A stretch of DNA of 64,000 nucleotides, from assembly GCF_001189965.1 (NCBI RefSeq), contig NZ_LFLU01000014.1, positions 1 to 64,000 of the forward strand, given 5' to 3'. Both the position numbers and the translations under genes were made by a program. This document shows positions 53,126 to 61,693 of this stretch, piece after piece (the first letter of the stretch is position 1; each line of letters begins with the position of its first letter). Source of the stretch: Herbaspirillum rhizosphaerae. GTDB lineage: Bacteria; Pseudomonadota; Gammaproteobacteria; Burkholderiales; Burkholderiaceae_D. The notes under the pieces are model-generated. The model did no database searches and was not told the DNA's origin. It worked only from the letters and a program-made list of their open reading frames with translations.

Positions 53126-53803
53126 TTACGCTTGACTTTCACCGACCCCAGAAGGGAAGCGCAATTGCGCTGATTCAACATGGGCGAGGAAATCCCTCTG
53201 AAATCTAGGCCATTCGAAAAACGGCCCCGGATCGGTCTTCCTCCCGGGCGCGATGTGCTCGTGACCGGCCACATCGGCGAGCGGATAGCGCCGCCGTAAC
53301 GCCACCGTGAGGGTCGCCAGCACCTGGTACTGCAGATCGGTGAAGGGCTCGAAGTCGGTCCCTTCCAATTCTATGCCGATGGAAAAATCGTTGCAGCGCT
53401 CGCGCCCCTTGAAGGACGACACGCCGGCGTGCCAGGCGCGGTCGTTGGCCGAGACGAACTGCAGCAGCCGGCCGTCGCGCTGGATCACAAAATGCGCCGA
53501 CACCCGCAACGGACGCAACTGGTCGAAATACGGATGGGCGTCGCAATCGAGCTGATTGCAGAACAGGTCGCCGATGAACGGACCGCCGAACTGCCCCGGC
53601 GGCAGGCTGATGTTATGGATCACCAGCAAGTCGGTCACCGTGCCTTCGGCGCGGGCGTCGAAATTCGGCGACGGTTGCCGGCGGGCGTGGTCGCACCAGC
53701 CGTCGGCGGCGATCGTCAAGTACACAGGGATCGGGGGAACTGCGGTGGCCAGCTCCGGGCTGACCATCGATACTGCCTGCTGGTCGCTGGAGTCTGCCTT
53801 CAT
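53126..53803 (-). CDS. ampD: 1,6-anhydro-N-acetylmuramyl-L-alanine amidase AmpD
   Basis: Cytosolic zinc amidase that cuts the peptide from recycled anhydro-muropeptides; 225 residues. The zinc ligands align with those of Citrobacter AmpD: His63 (VIHNISLPPGQFGG), His181 and Asp191 (GHEHIAPGRKTDPGPFFEW). An N-terminal extension of about 30 residues is present compared with enterobacterial AmpD. Works in the same recycling route as anmK and mpl. One nt after the stop of the upstream gene. Confidence 0.96.
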   Translation of the reverse strand: MKADSSDQQAVSMVSPELATAVPPIPVYLTIAADGWCDHARRQPSPNFDARAEGTVTDLLVIHNISLPPGQFGGPFIGDLFCNQLDCDAHPYFDQLRPLRVSAHFVIQRDGRLLQFVSANDRAWHAGVSSFKGRERCNDFSIGIELEGTDFEPFTDLQYQVLATLTVALRRRYPLADVAGHEHIAPGRKTDPGPFFEWPRFQRDFLAHVESAQLRFPSGVGESQA

Positions 53804-53804
53804 G

Positions 53805-54074
53805 TCAGGAAGACGCCAGCCTCAGGTGCTCTTCGCTGCAGTAAACAATACCCGCGGCGTTCGACACCGATTCGGATGCCGGGAAATGGATGCCGCAATG
53901 GGCGCACTGCACCATGGTTTCCGCTTCCTCTTTGCGCTGTTTGCGTGCAAAGGGATTGCGGCTGGCGCCGGCCGGCCCCTGGGGCGAACCGGCATTTGCC
54001 GCGATGGATTTTTTGGCGCGCTGCAGCCAGACCACGACTGCCAGGGCGATCACCAACCAAATAAGATATTTCAT
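53805..54074 (-). CDS. PP0621-family small membrane protein
   Basis: An 89-residue protein with one N-terminal membrane helix (YLIWLVIALAVVVWL), a basic linker (NPFARKQRKEEAE) and a C-terminal metal-binding-like module (VQCAHCGIHFP, IVYCSEEH). The pattern matches the PP0621 family of unknown function. The longer frame to 54194 is rejected because its first 40 residues are inside the ypjD gene. Overlaps ypjD by 4 nt. Confidence 0.85.
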   Translation of the reverse strand: MKYLIWLVIALAVVVWLQRAKKSIAANAGSPQGPAGASRNPFARKQRKEEAETMVQCAHCGIHFPASESVSNAAGIVYCSEEHLRLASS

Positions 54075-54880
54075 ACCAGTATCCGATGCAGCACGACTTC
54101 GAGCACGAAGCGGCTGCCAACATAGGCGAGCAGCAAGACGGCAAACCCGGTCAGGGTGAAACTGAGCGCGGTGCGGCCGCGCCAGCCTTGCCATTTGCGT
54201 CCCGCCAATAACAAACCGAACAATCCCCAGGACAGCAGCGTAAAGATCGTTTTGTGATCCCAGCGGAAGGCCTTGTCAAACAACTGTTCGGAGAACACGA
54301 CGCCCGACAACACGGTCAGCGTCAACAAAACAAAACCGAAAGCGATCAGCCGGAATAGGATCTTTTCCATCGTCAGCAGCGCCGGCAGGCGATCCAGCGC
54401 CATCGAGAACCAGCCGCTTTGCGCCGGACCGGGCCGCGTATGCAGGCGCGACTCCTGCAGCACCATCAGCACCGCATGGAAAGCAGCGATGGTCAGCGTA
54501 CTGTAGGCCAGGATGGAAATGGCGATATGCCACAGGAACCAGTCCGACTTGCCCGCCAGGACCACCATGTTGCCCGGAAAGACGCTCGGCAGGATCACCG
54601 CCACCGCCGCCACCGGCAGCACCAGCACACGCAGGCTGTCGAGCGAGAAGTTGCGGTTTTCCAGCCAGTAGGCCGCGACCGACACCCACAAGGTGGCCGA
54701 CAGCATCACGCCAAAACCGACGCGCACGGCGTCGGGCGCAAACATGTCCGCCATCAGGGCGCCGCCGTGCAGCAGCCAGCCGACCACCGTCCCGATCGAA
54801 ATCGGCAGGCGCCGTTCGGAAGGCAGGAAGGCGCAGCCCAGGTACAAGAGCGCAGCCAGAATGAAAAAATAAGTTTGCAT
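54071..54880 (-). CDS. YpjD/CcsA-like cytochrome c assembly family membrane protein
   Basis: A 269-residue protein with about eight hydrophobic segments. The conserved core WHIAISILAYSTLTIAAFHAVLMVLQE (about 120-146) and WDHKTIFTLLSWGLFGLLLAGR with the family histidines is typical of CcsA/CcmC-like heme handling proteins, though the WWD motif of true synthetases is not seen. In many relatives it sits beside ffh; here a transporter operon lies between. First gene of ypjD-PP0621-ampD. Confidence 0.88.
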   Translation of the reverse strand: MQTYFFILAALLYLGCAFLPSERRLPISIGTVVGWLLHGGALMADMFAPDAVRVGFGVMLSATLWVSVAAYWLENRNFSLDSLRVLVLPVAAVAVILPSVFPGNMVVLAGKSDWFLWHIAISILAYSTLTIAAFHAVLMVLQESRLHTRPGPAQSGWFSMALDRLPALLTMEKILFRLIAFGFVLLTLTVLSGVVFSEQLFDKAFRWDHKTIFTLLSWGLFGLLLAGRKWQGWRGRTALSFTLTGFAVLLLAYVGSRFVLEVVLHRILV

Positions 54881-54981
54881 CGACTAAGTTTACACCATGT
54901 CGTCAATTCACTGACTGTCGCCGTCCGCCTGAAACGCGTTCAGGGAGCGCTGAATGGTCTTGCCGGCAAGCAAATGCGAAA

Positions 54982-55016
54982 CCACCATATTGCCTCGGAC
55001 TAAAACAATATGGTGG
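54982..55016 (-). terminator. Inverted repeat after the ABC transporter operon
   Basis: On the minus strand CCACCATATTG, 13-nt loop, CAATATGGTGG, then TTTCGCATTTG. The stem is a perfect 11-base match; the T run is weak. It lies 37 nt after the ATPase gene stop. Confidence 0.6.
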
Positions 55017-55052
55017 GGATGAAACCGCCGGAATCAATGGCGCAAAGAAGCC

Positions 55053-55850
55053 TCAGTCGACTGCCGCCGCACGCATTTCGTCATGGTGATGACGCTGCTG
55101 CTCTTCCATGACCAGCTGGCCGAGTTCGCGCTTCAAGGCATTGAACTCGGGATCGGCCGGGTCGCGCAGGCGCGGCAGCGTGACCGTGATGTCGCGCTTG
55201 ATCGTGCCGGGACGATACGTCATGACGACGATGCGGTCGGCCAGGTAGATGGCTTCTTCGATGCTGTGCGTCACGAACACGATGGTCTTCTTGAACTCGT
55301 CCCAGATGCGCAGCAGCTCATCTTGCAGGTTGCGGCGCGTGAGCGCGTCGAGAGCGCCGAACGGCTCGTCCATCAGCATGATCGGCGAATCCAGCGCCAG
55401 CACGCGGGCAATCGCGACCCGCTGGCGCATGCCGCCGGACAGGTCCTTGGGAAAGCGGCTGCGGAAGTCGATCAGGCCGAGCTTGTCCAGCAACTGGGTG
55501 ACGCGCGCCTGGATCTCGGCCTTGGCGACACCCTTGATTTCCAGACCGAAGGCGACGTTCTGCTCCACCGTCATCCAGGGAAACAGCGCGTATTCCTGGA
55601 ACACCATGCCGCGATCCGGGCCGGGTTCGGCCACCAGTTTGCCGTTGGTCGTGATGCTGCCGCTGCTGGGCAGGGCGAAGCCTGCGATGGCGTTGAGCAG
55701 GGTCGACTTGCCGCAGCCGGACGGCCCCAGCAGGCAGACGAACTGGCCGTCGGGGATGTCGAGATTGATGTCTTTGAGCGCCACGACTTCGCGGTCGTCG
55801 CTCTTGAAAACCTTGTTGACGCCGGTAACGACGATTTGGGATGCGCTCAT
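55053..55850 (-). CDS. ABC transporter ATPase, nitrate/sulfonate/taurine type
   Basis: A 265-residue ATPase of the SsuB/TauB class. Walker A GPSGCGKST (about 42-50), signature LSGGMRQR near 139, Walker B IMLMDEPFGALD near 161 and the switch histidine in FVTHSIEEA are all intact. Last gene of a binding-protein/permease/ATPase unit; its ATG is one nt after the permease stop. Confidence 0.94.
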   Translation of the reverse strand: MSASQIVVTGVNKVFKSDDREVVALKDINLDIPDGQFVCLLGPSGCGKSTLLNAIAGFALPSSGSITTNGKLVAEPGPDRGMVFQEYALFPWMTVEQNVAFGLEIKGVAKAEIQARVTQLLDKLGLIDFRSRFPKDLSGGMRQRVAIARVLALDSPIMLMDEPFGALDALTRRNLQDELLRIWDEFKKTIVFVTHSIEEAIYLADRIVVMTYRPGTIKRDITVTLPRLRDPADPEFNALKRELGQLVMEEQQRHHHDEMRAAAVD

Positions 55851-55851
55851 G

Positions 55852-56673
55852 TCAGCTCTCCAGTCCGCGATGCCAGCGCAGCATGTAATTGTTCAGACGG
55901 CTCATGCCGATATCGATGGCCAGACCCAGCAGGCCGATGGTGATCATGCCGGCAATGATCTTGTCGGACCAGAAATATTCGCGCGCTTCCATGATGCGGA
56001 AACCCAGGCCATTGCTGACCGCAATCATCTCGGCCACGATCACCACGATGAAGGCGGTGCCGATGCCGATACGCACGCCCGACAGGATGTAAGGCACGGC
56101 CGCCGGCAGCATCACGCGCACGAACAGCGTGCGCTGGCTGGCGCCGAGGTTGCGCGCGGCGCGCAGGTAGATGCTGTCCACCTGGCGCACGCCGGCGATG
56201 GTGTTCATCAGTACCGGGAAGAAAGCGCCCAGCGAAATCAGGAACAGCGCCGGCGGATTGCCCAGCCCGAACCACAGGATCGCCAGCGGAATATAAGCAA
56301 TCGGCGGAATCGGGCGGATCACCTGCACCGTCAGATTCATCAGCCCGTAGACGCGCTGGCTCGATCCCATCAGCAGACCGAGCGGCAGAGCCAGTCCGGC
56401 GCCGATCAGGAAACCGACCACCACGCGATACAGACTGCCGATGGCGTCAATGATCAGCTCGCCCGAAAACAGCCAGGCCAGCCAGCTGCCGTCGGCCGGG
56501 TCATACGGTTTGGCGGGCGACAAGTATTCGAACCACTTGTGCACCACCGCCCACGGCGACGGCAAAACCAGCGGATTGATCCAGCCCAGCGAAGAAGCGC
56601 CCTGCCAGATGGCGATCACCACCACCGGCACCAGCAATCCCTGCAAGGCTCCCCCTATTTTTCGTTTTGCCAT
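55852..56673 (-). CDS. ABC transporter permease, nitrate/sulfonate/taurine type
   Basis: A 273-residue SsuC/TauC-like permease with about six membrane helices and the cytoplasmic EAA loop (RAARNLGASQRTLFVRVMLPAAVPYI). The start at 56673 (MAKRKIGGAL) follows an AAAGGA site; the longer frame to 56754 overlaps the binding-protein gene and is rejected. Confidence 0.92.
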   Translation of the reverse strand: MAKRKIGGALQGLLVPVVVIAIWQGASSLGWINPLVLPSPWAVVHKWFEYLSPAKPYDPADGSWLAWLFSGELIIDAIGSLYRVVVGFLIGAGLALPLGLLMGSSQRVYGLMNLTVQVIRPIPPIAYIPLAILWFGLGNPPALFLISLGAFFPVLMNTIAGVRQVDSIYLRAARNLGASQRTLFVRVMLPAAVPYILSGVRIGIGTAFIVVIVAEMIAVSNGLGFRIMEAREYFWSDKIIAGMITIGLLGLAIDIGMSRLNNYMLRWHRGLES

Positions 56674-56699
56674 GTTCGTGGTCCTTTGGTGCTGATGGG

Positions 56700-57662
56700 T
56701 TACTTCAGATTCATGCTTTTCTTGGCCTGCTCCAGTAGATCGGTCTTTACCCAATCCTTGGCGACAGGCGGCTTGGCCATCTTGCCGGTGCCGTACTTGG
56801 CCATGGTGTCGGTGGTGATCTGGATGTGCTCGGGCGTGATGTCATAGGCGTAAGGCGAGTTGCCGATGGCGTCGTAGAAATCTTCCTTGGAGATCTGGTT
56901 CTTGAAGATGACTTCGCGCACGTATTTCTCGGCGGTTTCCTTGTTGTCCATGAAGGTCTTGGTAGCTTCCAGGAAGCAGCGCATGAACTTCTCGGCCAGC
57001 GGACGCTTCTCTTTATAGAACTTCTCGGTCATCACCATGGTGCGGACCGGCTCGCCGATCGGGGTGTCGTACGGCTTCATGACTTCCACGCCGAAACCCT
57101 TGTTGATGGCTTGCGAAGATTGCGGTTCGCTCTGCATCATGGCGTCGATATTCTTGCCCAGCAGCGCCTGATTGAGGTCGGCGAAGGCTAGGTAGACGAT
57201 GGTCACGTCCTTGGAGGTCAGGCCGTTCTGGCCGAGCTCGGCGTCGAGCAGCACTTCATGGATACCGCCGCGGGTCACGCCGACCTTTTTACCCTTCAGG
57301 TCCTTGACCGACTTGATGCCGGAATCCTTGCCCGCCACCAGACGCGCACCGCCCTTGGCGAAACCGGCGACCACATAGATCGGCGCACCGTTGGCGCGGC
57401 CGGAGATGGCGGCTTCCGAGGCGGTAGTGCCGACATCGAGCTCGCCGGCGAGGATGCCTTGCATTACGTCAGGGCCTTTCGGGAAGACTTTTTCGTCGAC
57501 CTTGATGCCGCACTTCGGAGCGATTTCCTTGATATAAGACACCGCACCGTAGTGGGCGAATTTGAGGTTGCCGAGGCGCACCGTTTCTTGCGCCGCCGCG
57601 TTCAGCGAAACTCCGGTTGCCAGAACAGCCATTGCAGCTGCCGCGATGAGTTGCTTGTTCAT
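56700..57662 (-). CDS. ABC transporter substrate-binding protein, SsuA/NMT1 type
   Basis: A 320-residue periplasmic binding protein with a signal peptide (cut near NAAA, residue 24). LKFAHYGAVSYIKEI, FPKGPDVMQGILAGELDVGTTASEAAI and GKKVGVTRGGIHEVLLDAEL follow the sulfonate/nitrate/taurine-binding pattern. The ligand is uncertain. The ATG at 57662 has AAGGAG upstream; the frame to 57758 is rejected. Confidence 0.92.
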   Translation of the reverse strand: MNKQLIAAAAMAVLATGVSLNAAAQETVRLGNLKFAHYGAVSYIKEIAPKCGIKVDEKVFPKGPDVMQGILAGELDVGTTASEAAISGRANGAPIYVVAGFAKGGARLVAGKDSGIKSVKDLKGKKVGVTRGGIHEVLLDAELGQNGLTSKDVTIVYLAFADLNQALLGKNIDAMMQSEPQSSQAINKGFGVEVMKPYDTPIGEPVRTMVMTEKFYKEKRPLAEKFMRCFLEATKTFMDNKETAEKYVREVIFKNQISKEDFYDAIGNSPYAYDITPEHIQITTDTMAKYGTGKMAKPPVAKDWVKTDLLEQAKKSMNLK

Positions 57663-57773
57663 CTCTCTCTCCTTGTCGTTATGTTTGCGCCGCGAGCACA
57701 GTACGCCGCGGAGTTGATATGCGCCTTCCTCGTGGGAAGAACTGTCCATTCGATGCAACGCACTGTATACACA

Positions 57774-57781
57774 ATTACGCC
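57774..57781. promoter_or_regulatory. TGTATACA palindrome upstream of the transporter operon
   Basis: A perfect 8-base palindrome in TTGTGTATACAGTGC, 112 nt upstream of the binding-protein start. It resembles GntR-family operators (TGTATACA core). No regulator gene is adjacent. Confidence 0.4.
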
Positions 57782-57860
57782 AGCGAGAACAATACCGTAC
57801 TTTCCCCTACTCCTGCTGGCGCCATTGCCGAGATCGGCGCTGCCGGCCTGCCCGATCAGG

Positions 57861-57866
57861 TAAAAT
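57861..57866 (+). promoter_or_regulatory. -10 element of ffh
   Basis: TAAAAT 80 nt upstream of the ffh start; the -35 is not clear. Confidence 0.4.
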
Positions 57867-57945
57867 GGCTGTTTACTCCACGGCTTTCGCCCGGTTTTAC
57901 CGGCGCCCCTGCCGCCCTTATTTTCTCAAGTTTAAACGGTTCATC

Positions 57946-59313
57946 ATGCTCGACAATCTGACCCAACGCCTTGCCAAAGTCGTCAAAACCATGCGCGGCG
58001 AGGCGCGCCTGACCGAATCCAACACCGCCGAGATGCTGCGCGAAGTGCGTCTGGCGCTGCTCGAGGCCGACGTCGCCCTGCCCGCCGTGCGCGAATTCAT
58101 CGCCAAGGTCAAGGAAAAAGCCCTCGGCGAAGAAGTCATCGGCTCGCTGACCCCCGGCCAGGCGCTGGTCGGCGTGGTCCAGCGCGAACTGGCCAGCCTG
58201 ATGGGCGCCGACCTCGGCGCGGAAGCATCGCAGCTCAACTTCGCCACCCAGCCGCCGGCGATCATCCTGATGGCCGGTCTGCAGGGTGCGGGTAAAACCA
58301 CCACCGTCGGCAAGCTCGCCAAGTACCTGCGCGAGAACAAGAAGAAAAAGGTTCTGACCGTTTCCGCCGACGTCTATCGTCCGGCCGCGATCGGCCAGCT
58401 CGAAACCGTGACCGGCCAGGCCGGCGCGGATTTCTTCCCGACCAAAACCACCGACAAGCCGGTCGACATCGCCCTGGCCGCGCTCGATTACGCCAAGCGC
58501 CATTTCCATGACGTCCTGATCATCGACACCGCCGGCCGCCTCGGCATCGACGAAGCGATGATGCAGGAAATCAGCGCCGTGCACGCCGCCGTCAAGCCGA
58601 TCGAAACCCTGTTCGTGGTCGACGCCATGCTCGGCCAGGACGCCATCAACACCGCCAAAGCCTTCAGCGACGCACTGCCGCTGACCGGCATCGTGCTGAC
58701 CAAGCTGGACGGCGACTCGCGCGGCGGCGCCGCGCTGTCGGTGCGCCACATCACCGGCAAGCCGATCAAATTCGCCGGCGTGGCGGAAAAACTGGACGGC
58801 CTGGAAGCCTTCGATCCGAGCCGCATGGCCAACCGTATCCTCGGCATGGGCGACATCCTGGCGCTGGTCGAAGAAGCGCGCAAAGGCGTCGACGTCGCGG
58901 CGGCGCAAGATCTGGCGCAAAAGATCAAGAGCGGCGGCAAGTTCGACCTCAACGACTTCAAGGCCCAGCTGGGCCAGATGAAGAAGATGGGCGGCATGGC
59001 CGGCCTGCTCGACAAGCTGCCGGCGCAGATGCAGCAAGCCGCCGGCAACGCCAACATGGACCAGGCTGAAAAGCAGGTGCGCCGCATGGAAGGCATGATC
59101 AACTCGATGACGCTGCAGGAACGCGCCAAGCCGGAACTGATCAAGGCCACGCGCAAGCGCCGCATCGCCGCCGGCGCCGGCGTCCAGGTGCAGGAAGTCA
59201 ACCGCATGCTGGCCCAGTTCGAGCAAATGCAAACGATGATGAAAAAGCTCAAGGGCGGCGGCATGATGAAGATGATGCGCAGCATGAAGGGCATGATGCC
59301 CGGCATGCGTTAG
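57946..59313 (+). CDS. ffh: Signal recognition particle protein Ffh
   Basis: The SRP54 GTPase that targets nascent membrane proteins; 455 residues. N domain (1-85), GTPase domain with P-loop GLQGAGKTTTVGKL near 105-118, DTAGRLGID near 188, TKLDGDSRGGAA near 245, and the methionine-rich M domain (about 325-440) that binds 4.5S RNA (MKKMGGMAGLLDKLP, MEGMINSMT, MMKMMRSMKGMMPGM). The start at 57946 follows family N-termini (MLDNLTQRL); a longer frame from 57865 is rejected. The 4.5S RNA gene is not in this window. Confidence 0.97.
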   Translation: MLDNLTQRLAKVVKTMRGEARLTESNTAEMLREVRLALLEADVALPAVREFIAKVKEKALGEEVIGSLTPGQALVGVVQRELASLMGADLGAEASQLNFATQPPAIILMAGLQGAGKTTTVGKLAKYLRENKKKKVLTVSADVYRPAAIGQLETVTGQAGADFFPTKTTDKPVDIALAALDYAKRHFHDVLIIDTAGRLGIDEAMMQEISAVHAAVKPIETLFVVDAMLGQDAINTAKAFSDALPLTGIVLTKLDGDSRGGAALSVRHITGKPIKFAGVAEKLDGLEAFDPSRMANRILGMGDILALVEEARKGVDVAAAQDLAQKIKSGGKFDLNDFKAQLGQMKKMGGMAGLLDKLPAQMQQAAGNANMDQAEKQVRRMEGMINSMTLQERAKPELIKATRKRRIAAGAGVQVQEVNRMLAQFEQMQTMMKKLKGGGMMKMMRSMKGMMPGMR

Positions 59314-59466
59314 AAGCGGCCCGCGATCCTGCTGCGAGGCCATGATCCGGCAGCGGGCGGTGCTCGGAATCCCCCTGTACTAAAGTACCCTCCAAGGGTT
59401 ACGCAATTGAGCTCCGCTCCGTCCGCTACCGGCTGATGGCCTTTCGCTACAGATCGCGGACAGCTT
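59314..59466 (+). ncRNA. Large imperfect inverted repeat after the ffh stop codon (structured 3' UTR or candidate RNA)
   Basis: Left arm 59314-59367 and right arm 59411-59466 are complementary over about 50 nt with breaks: AAGC, CCGCGATC, GGCCAT, CCGG and AGCGG-CGG segments all pair in order. The inner part holds GTAC-TAAA-GTAC and CCC/GGG pairs. The stem begins at the first base after the ffh TAG. A U-tract terminator follows at 59477. I do not recognise the family; it lacks the 4.5S RNA signature. Confidence 0.4.
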
Positions 59467-59476
59467 CCGATAAGGG

Positions 59477-59502
59477 CGAAAGCCGCTCCAGGCGGCTTTT
59501 CG
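59477..59502 (+). terminator. Terminator after ffh
   Basis: CGAAAGCCGC, TCCAG loop, GCGGCTTTTCG. A 5 + 3-base GC/AT stem with a short T tract. Confidence 0.65.
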
Positions 59503-59671
59503 AGAGGGTTGAAGCAGTTTTTTGAAGTTGTCGTGGTTTATAGCGTGTTTTCCCTCTGAAAACCGCTAAAAAACACTTGCATCGCCGGGAAAACCGCACC
59601 ACTATTGTCGGTGCGTGATTTGCGCATTCAACTCTTTCCTTGCTTTGATCCCTTATTAAGGAGGCTTACAG

Positions 59672-60136
59672 ATGGCCACAGCCAAAAAACCCGCAGCCGC
59701 AGCGAAGAAGCCCGTAGCAAAAGCAGCACCGAAAGCAGCACCGAAGAAAGCAGTCGCAGCACCGAAAAAGGCAGCAGCTCCAAAGGCCGCCGCCAAGCCA
59801 GCAGCAAAAGCAGCCGCTCCAAAGAAAGCCGCAGCACCAAAAGCAGCCGCCAAGCCAGCAGCAGCAAAGAAACCAGCAGTCAAGCGCACTCCCAACGCCG
59901 CATTCATGAAGCCGCTGACACCGTCGGCAGCACTGGCTGAAGTCGTCGGCGCCAAACCTCTGCCACGTACTGAAGTCACCAAGAAGGTGTGGGAATACAT
60001 CAAGAAACACAAACTGCAAAACCCCGAAAACAAGCGCAACATCGACGCAGATGACAAGCTGAAGGTTGTGTTCGGCGGCAAGAAACAGGTATCGATGTTT
60101 GAAATGACCAAGCTGATTTCCGGCCATTTGAAATAA
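59672..60136 (+). CDS. SWIB/MDM2-domain protein with H1-like N-terminal tail
   Basis: A 154-residue protein. Residues 1-72 are Lys/Ala/Pro repeats like histone H1 tails. Residues 78-154 are a SWIB domain (FMKPLTPSAALAEVVGAKPLPR, VTKKVWEYIKKHKLQNPENKRNIDADDKL, SMFEMTKLISGHL). SWIB domains are known from eukaryotic chromatin remodellers, chlamydiae and some betaproteobacteria; the bacterial role is unclear but DNA binding is likely. AAGGAGG site. Ends at a perfect terminator. Confidence 0.93.
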   Translation: MATAKKPAAAAKKPVAKAAPKAAPKKAVAAPKKAAAPKAAAKPAAKAAAPKKAAAPKAAAKPAAAKKPAVKRTPNAAFMKPLTPSAALAEVVGAKPLPRTEVTKKVWEYIKKHKLQNPENKRNIDADDKLKVVFGGKKQVSMFEMTKLISGHLK

Positions 60137-60165
60137 GCAATACAGGTTTTTGCAGACTTGCTTGC

Positions 60166-60204
60166 AAAACAAAAACGCCCGCATCGCGCGGGCGTTTTTG
60201 TTTT
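60166..60204. terminator. Terminator after the SWIB gene
   Basis: AAAACAAAAACGCCCGC and GCGGGCGTTTTTGTTTT: perfect 17-base arms around ATCGC, usable on both strands. Confidence 0.92.
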
Positions 60205-60398
60205 CTGAGGATAGCTTTTCAGCAATGATCGTTGCGCTGCGACCAGCGCCGCATCGACAATCGCATTACGACTACAGAGGACAATCTCCCACGCCGACAG
60301 TGCTTTCCTACAGGGTGGCGATATCGCTGTCGCCGGGTGAACTTTGCCGTTTTTATCAGGGTCTAGATTGCACGGACGTTTCCCGAAAGGACACCAGC

Positions 60399-60854
60399 AT
60401 GACATTTCCCGATCAGAACATTGCTCACAGTAGCCAAGCTCTCCATCATCCCGCCTTGCACAAGACAGTCGCCATGCTGAGCGTTGCCGCTGCCGGCCTG
60501 CTGATCGCCGGCAGCGCTTTTGCAGCAGGCGCCGGCGGCAAGAGCAACGCCGAACTGGACGCGCAATATCAGCGCGAAAAGGCGGTCTGCACCAGCGGCC
60601 AGTCAAACCAGGACAAGGCCACCTGTCTTCGCGAAGCCGGTGCAGCCTATCAGCAGGCAAAACAAGGCAGCCTGCAGACCAACCAGTCTCAGCAATACAG
60701 CCAGAACGCCGTCGAACGTTGCAAGTCCCTGCCGACACAAGATCAGATGGATTGCCAGCGCCGCATCGACAATCCCACCGAGGTTGAAGGCAACGCGCGG
60801 TCCGGCGGCATCCTGCGCAAGGACGTGACGGTGGTGCCGGCAACATCGCAATAG
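60399..60854 (+). CDS. Hypothetical exported protein
   Basis: A 151-residue protein with a hydrophobic segment near 26-42 (TVAMLSVAAAGLLIAGSAFAA) that looks like a signal peptide with an extended N-region. The mature part is hydrophilic with four cysteines (AVCTSG, ATCLREAG, ERCKSLP, DCQRRID), probably two disulfides. The CLREAGAAYQQAKQG segment is found in small envelope proteins of this group; no function is known. AAAGGA site precedes ATG 60399; a longer frame from 60150 overlaps the terminator and is rejected. Confidence 0.8.
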   Translation: MTFPDQNIAHSSQALHHPALHKTVAMLSVAAAGLLIAGSAFAAGAGGKSNAELDAQYQREKAVCTSGQSNQDKATCLREAGAAYQQAKQGSLQTNQSQQYSQNAVERCKSLPTQDQMDCQRRIDNPTEVEGNARSGGILRKDVTVVPATSQ

Positions 60855-60947
60855 GACATCGCCACACGCGTGTGACAGGCAACAGCTGAGTCGCCACAGA
60901 CACGCATCGCTTCATCACGGCACGCCCACGGACTAGCGACGCCGACG

Positions 60948-60996
60948 GAGGGAATCAACGCAAGGCAGGAACGCGGAGATTCCCTCTTTTTCTTTG
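60948..60996 (+). terminator. Terminator after the hypothetical exported-protein gene
   Basis: GAGGGAATC and GATTCCCTC (9-base perfect arms, 21-nt loop) followed by TTTTTCTTT. Confidence 0.75.
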
Positions 60997-61067
60997 GTGC
61001 CTCTCTGCTTTCCTCTCGGCGGCAGAGACATCCTGATCGCTACCTTGGAGAGCGTCGCGCAGTCACA

Positions 61068-61670
61068 TCATTTGGCGGCATATTCCCATCGCTTCGCCGC
61101 CTTCAACACGGCGGTCGGATACTCCGGCAAGCCGCGGCTGCCGTTGTATTTTCCCAGCGCCATGAAGTAATCGCCGCCTTCCTGATCGAGATACAGACGC
61201 AGGATGGCGCAGCCGTAGCGCAGGTTGCTGCGCATGTGGAACAGCTTGCGCCGGTCGCCGTCGCCGATGGTGCGCGTCCAGAACGGCATGACTTGCATGT
61301 AGCCGGTGGCGCCCGCCGATGAGATCGCATACTTTCGGAACGCCGATTCGACCTGAATCAGCCCCAGCACCAGCGCCGGATCGAGCCCGGCCCGTTTGGC
61401 TTCATACCAGGCGCTTTCGAGAAATTCGATTCTTTCCTGGCGATCGTGCAGCGTGTCGGCAAGGCGCGCGGACATGTCGCCCAGCCAGTTGAGATAGGCG
61501 ATGCGCTGTTCGATGTCATTGAATTGCGGCGTCGGCGGACGAGCGTCCGCCACCGCTTGCGCCAGGGCCAGTTTGACCGAATCGGCCAGGCGCTCTTCTT
61601 TTTGATTACCGGCGCGGGCGGACAGGTTTCCGCACCACGCCAGAATCAGCAGCAGGCACAGTGTGCGCAT
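61068..61670 (-). CDS. Lytic transglycosylase (SLT domain)
   Basis: A 200-residue exported murein-cleaving enzyme. The signal peptide covers about 1-20. The SLT catalytic motif is VESAFRKYAISSAGATGYMQVMPFW with the catalytic Glu108, followed by NLRYGCAILRLYLD and ALGKYNGSRG. Length suggests a minimal MltC/Slt-like enzyme without other domains. Downstream of proS by 23 nt, so probably co-transcribed. Confidence 0.92.
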   Translation of the reverse strand: MRTLCLLLILAWCGNLSARAGNQKEERLADSVKLALAQAVADARPPTPQFNDIEQRIAYLNWLGDMSARLADTLHDRQERIEFLESAWYEAKRAGLDPALVLGLIQVESAFRKYAISSAGATGYMQVMPFWTRTIGDGDRRKLFHMRSNLRYGCAILRLYLDQEGGDYFMALGKYNGSRGLPEYPTAVLKAAKRWEYAAK

Positions 61671-61693
61671 GCTTTACACAGCAGACCGTCAGA

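Larger units (their letters stand above)
59314..59671. other. Intergenic region between ffh and the SWIB gene
   Basis: Holds the large inverted repeat, the terminator at 59477-59502, and about 170 nt of A/T-richer sequence that should contain the SWIB promoter. No coding ORF was found. Confidence 0.5.

Noticed and set aside
59314..59466. 4.5S or 6S RNA gene
   Set aside because: The 4.5S tetraloop/asymmetric-loop signature is absent, and only one short phrase resembles 6S RNA; length and central bubble do not fit.
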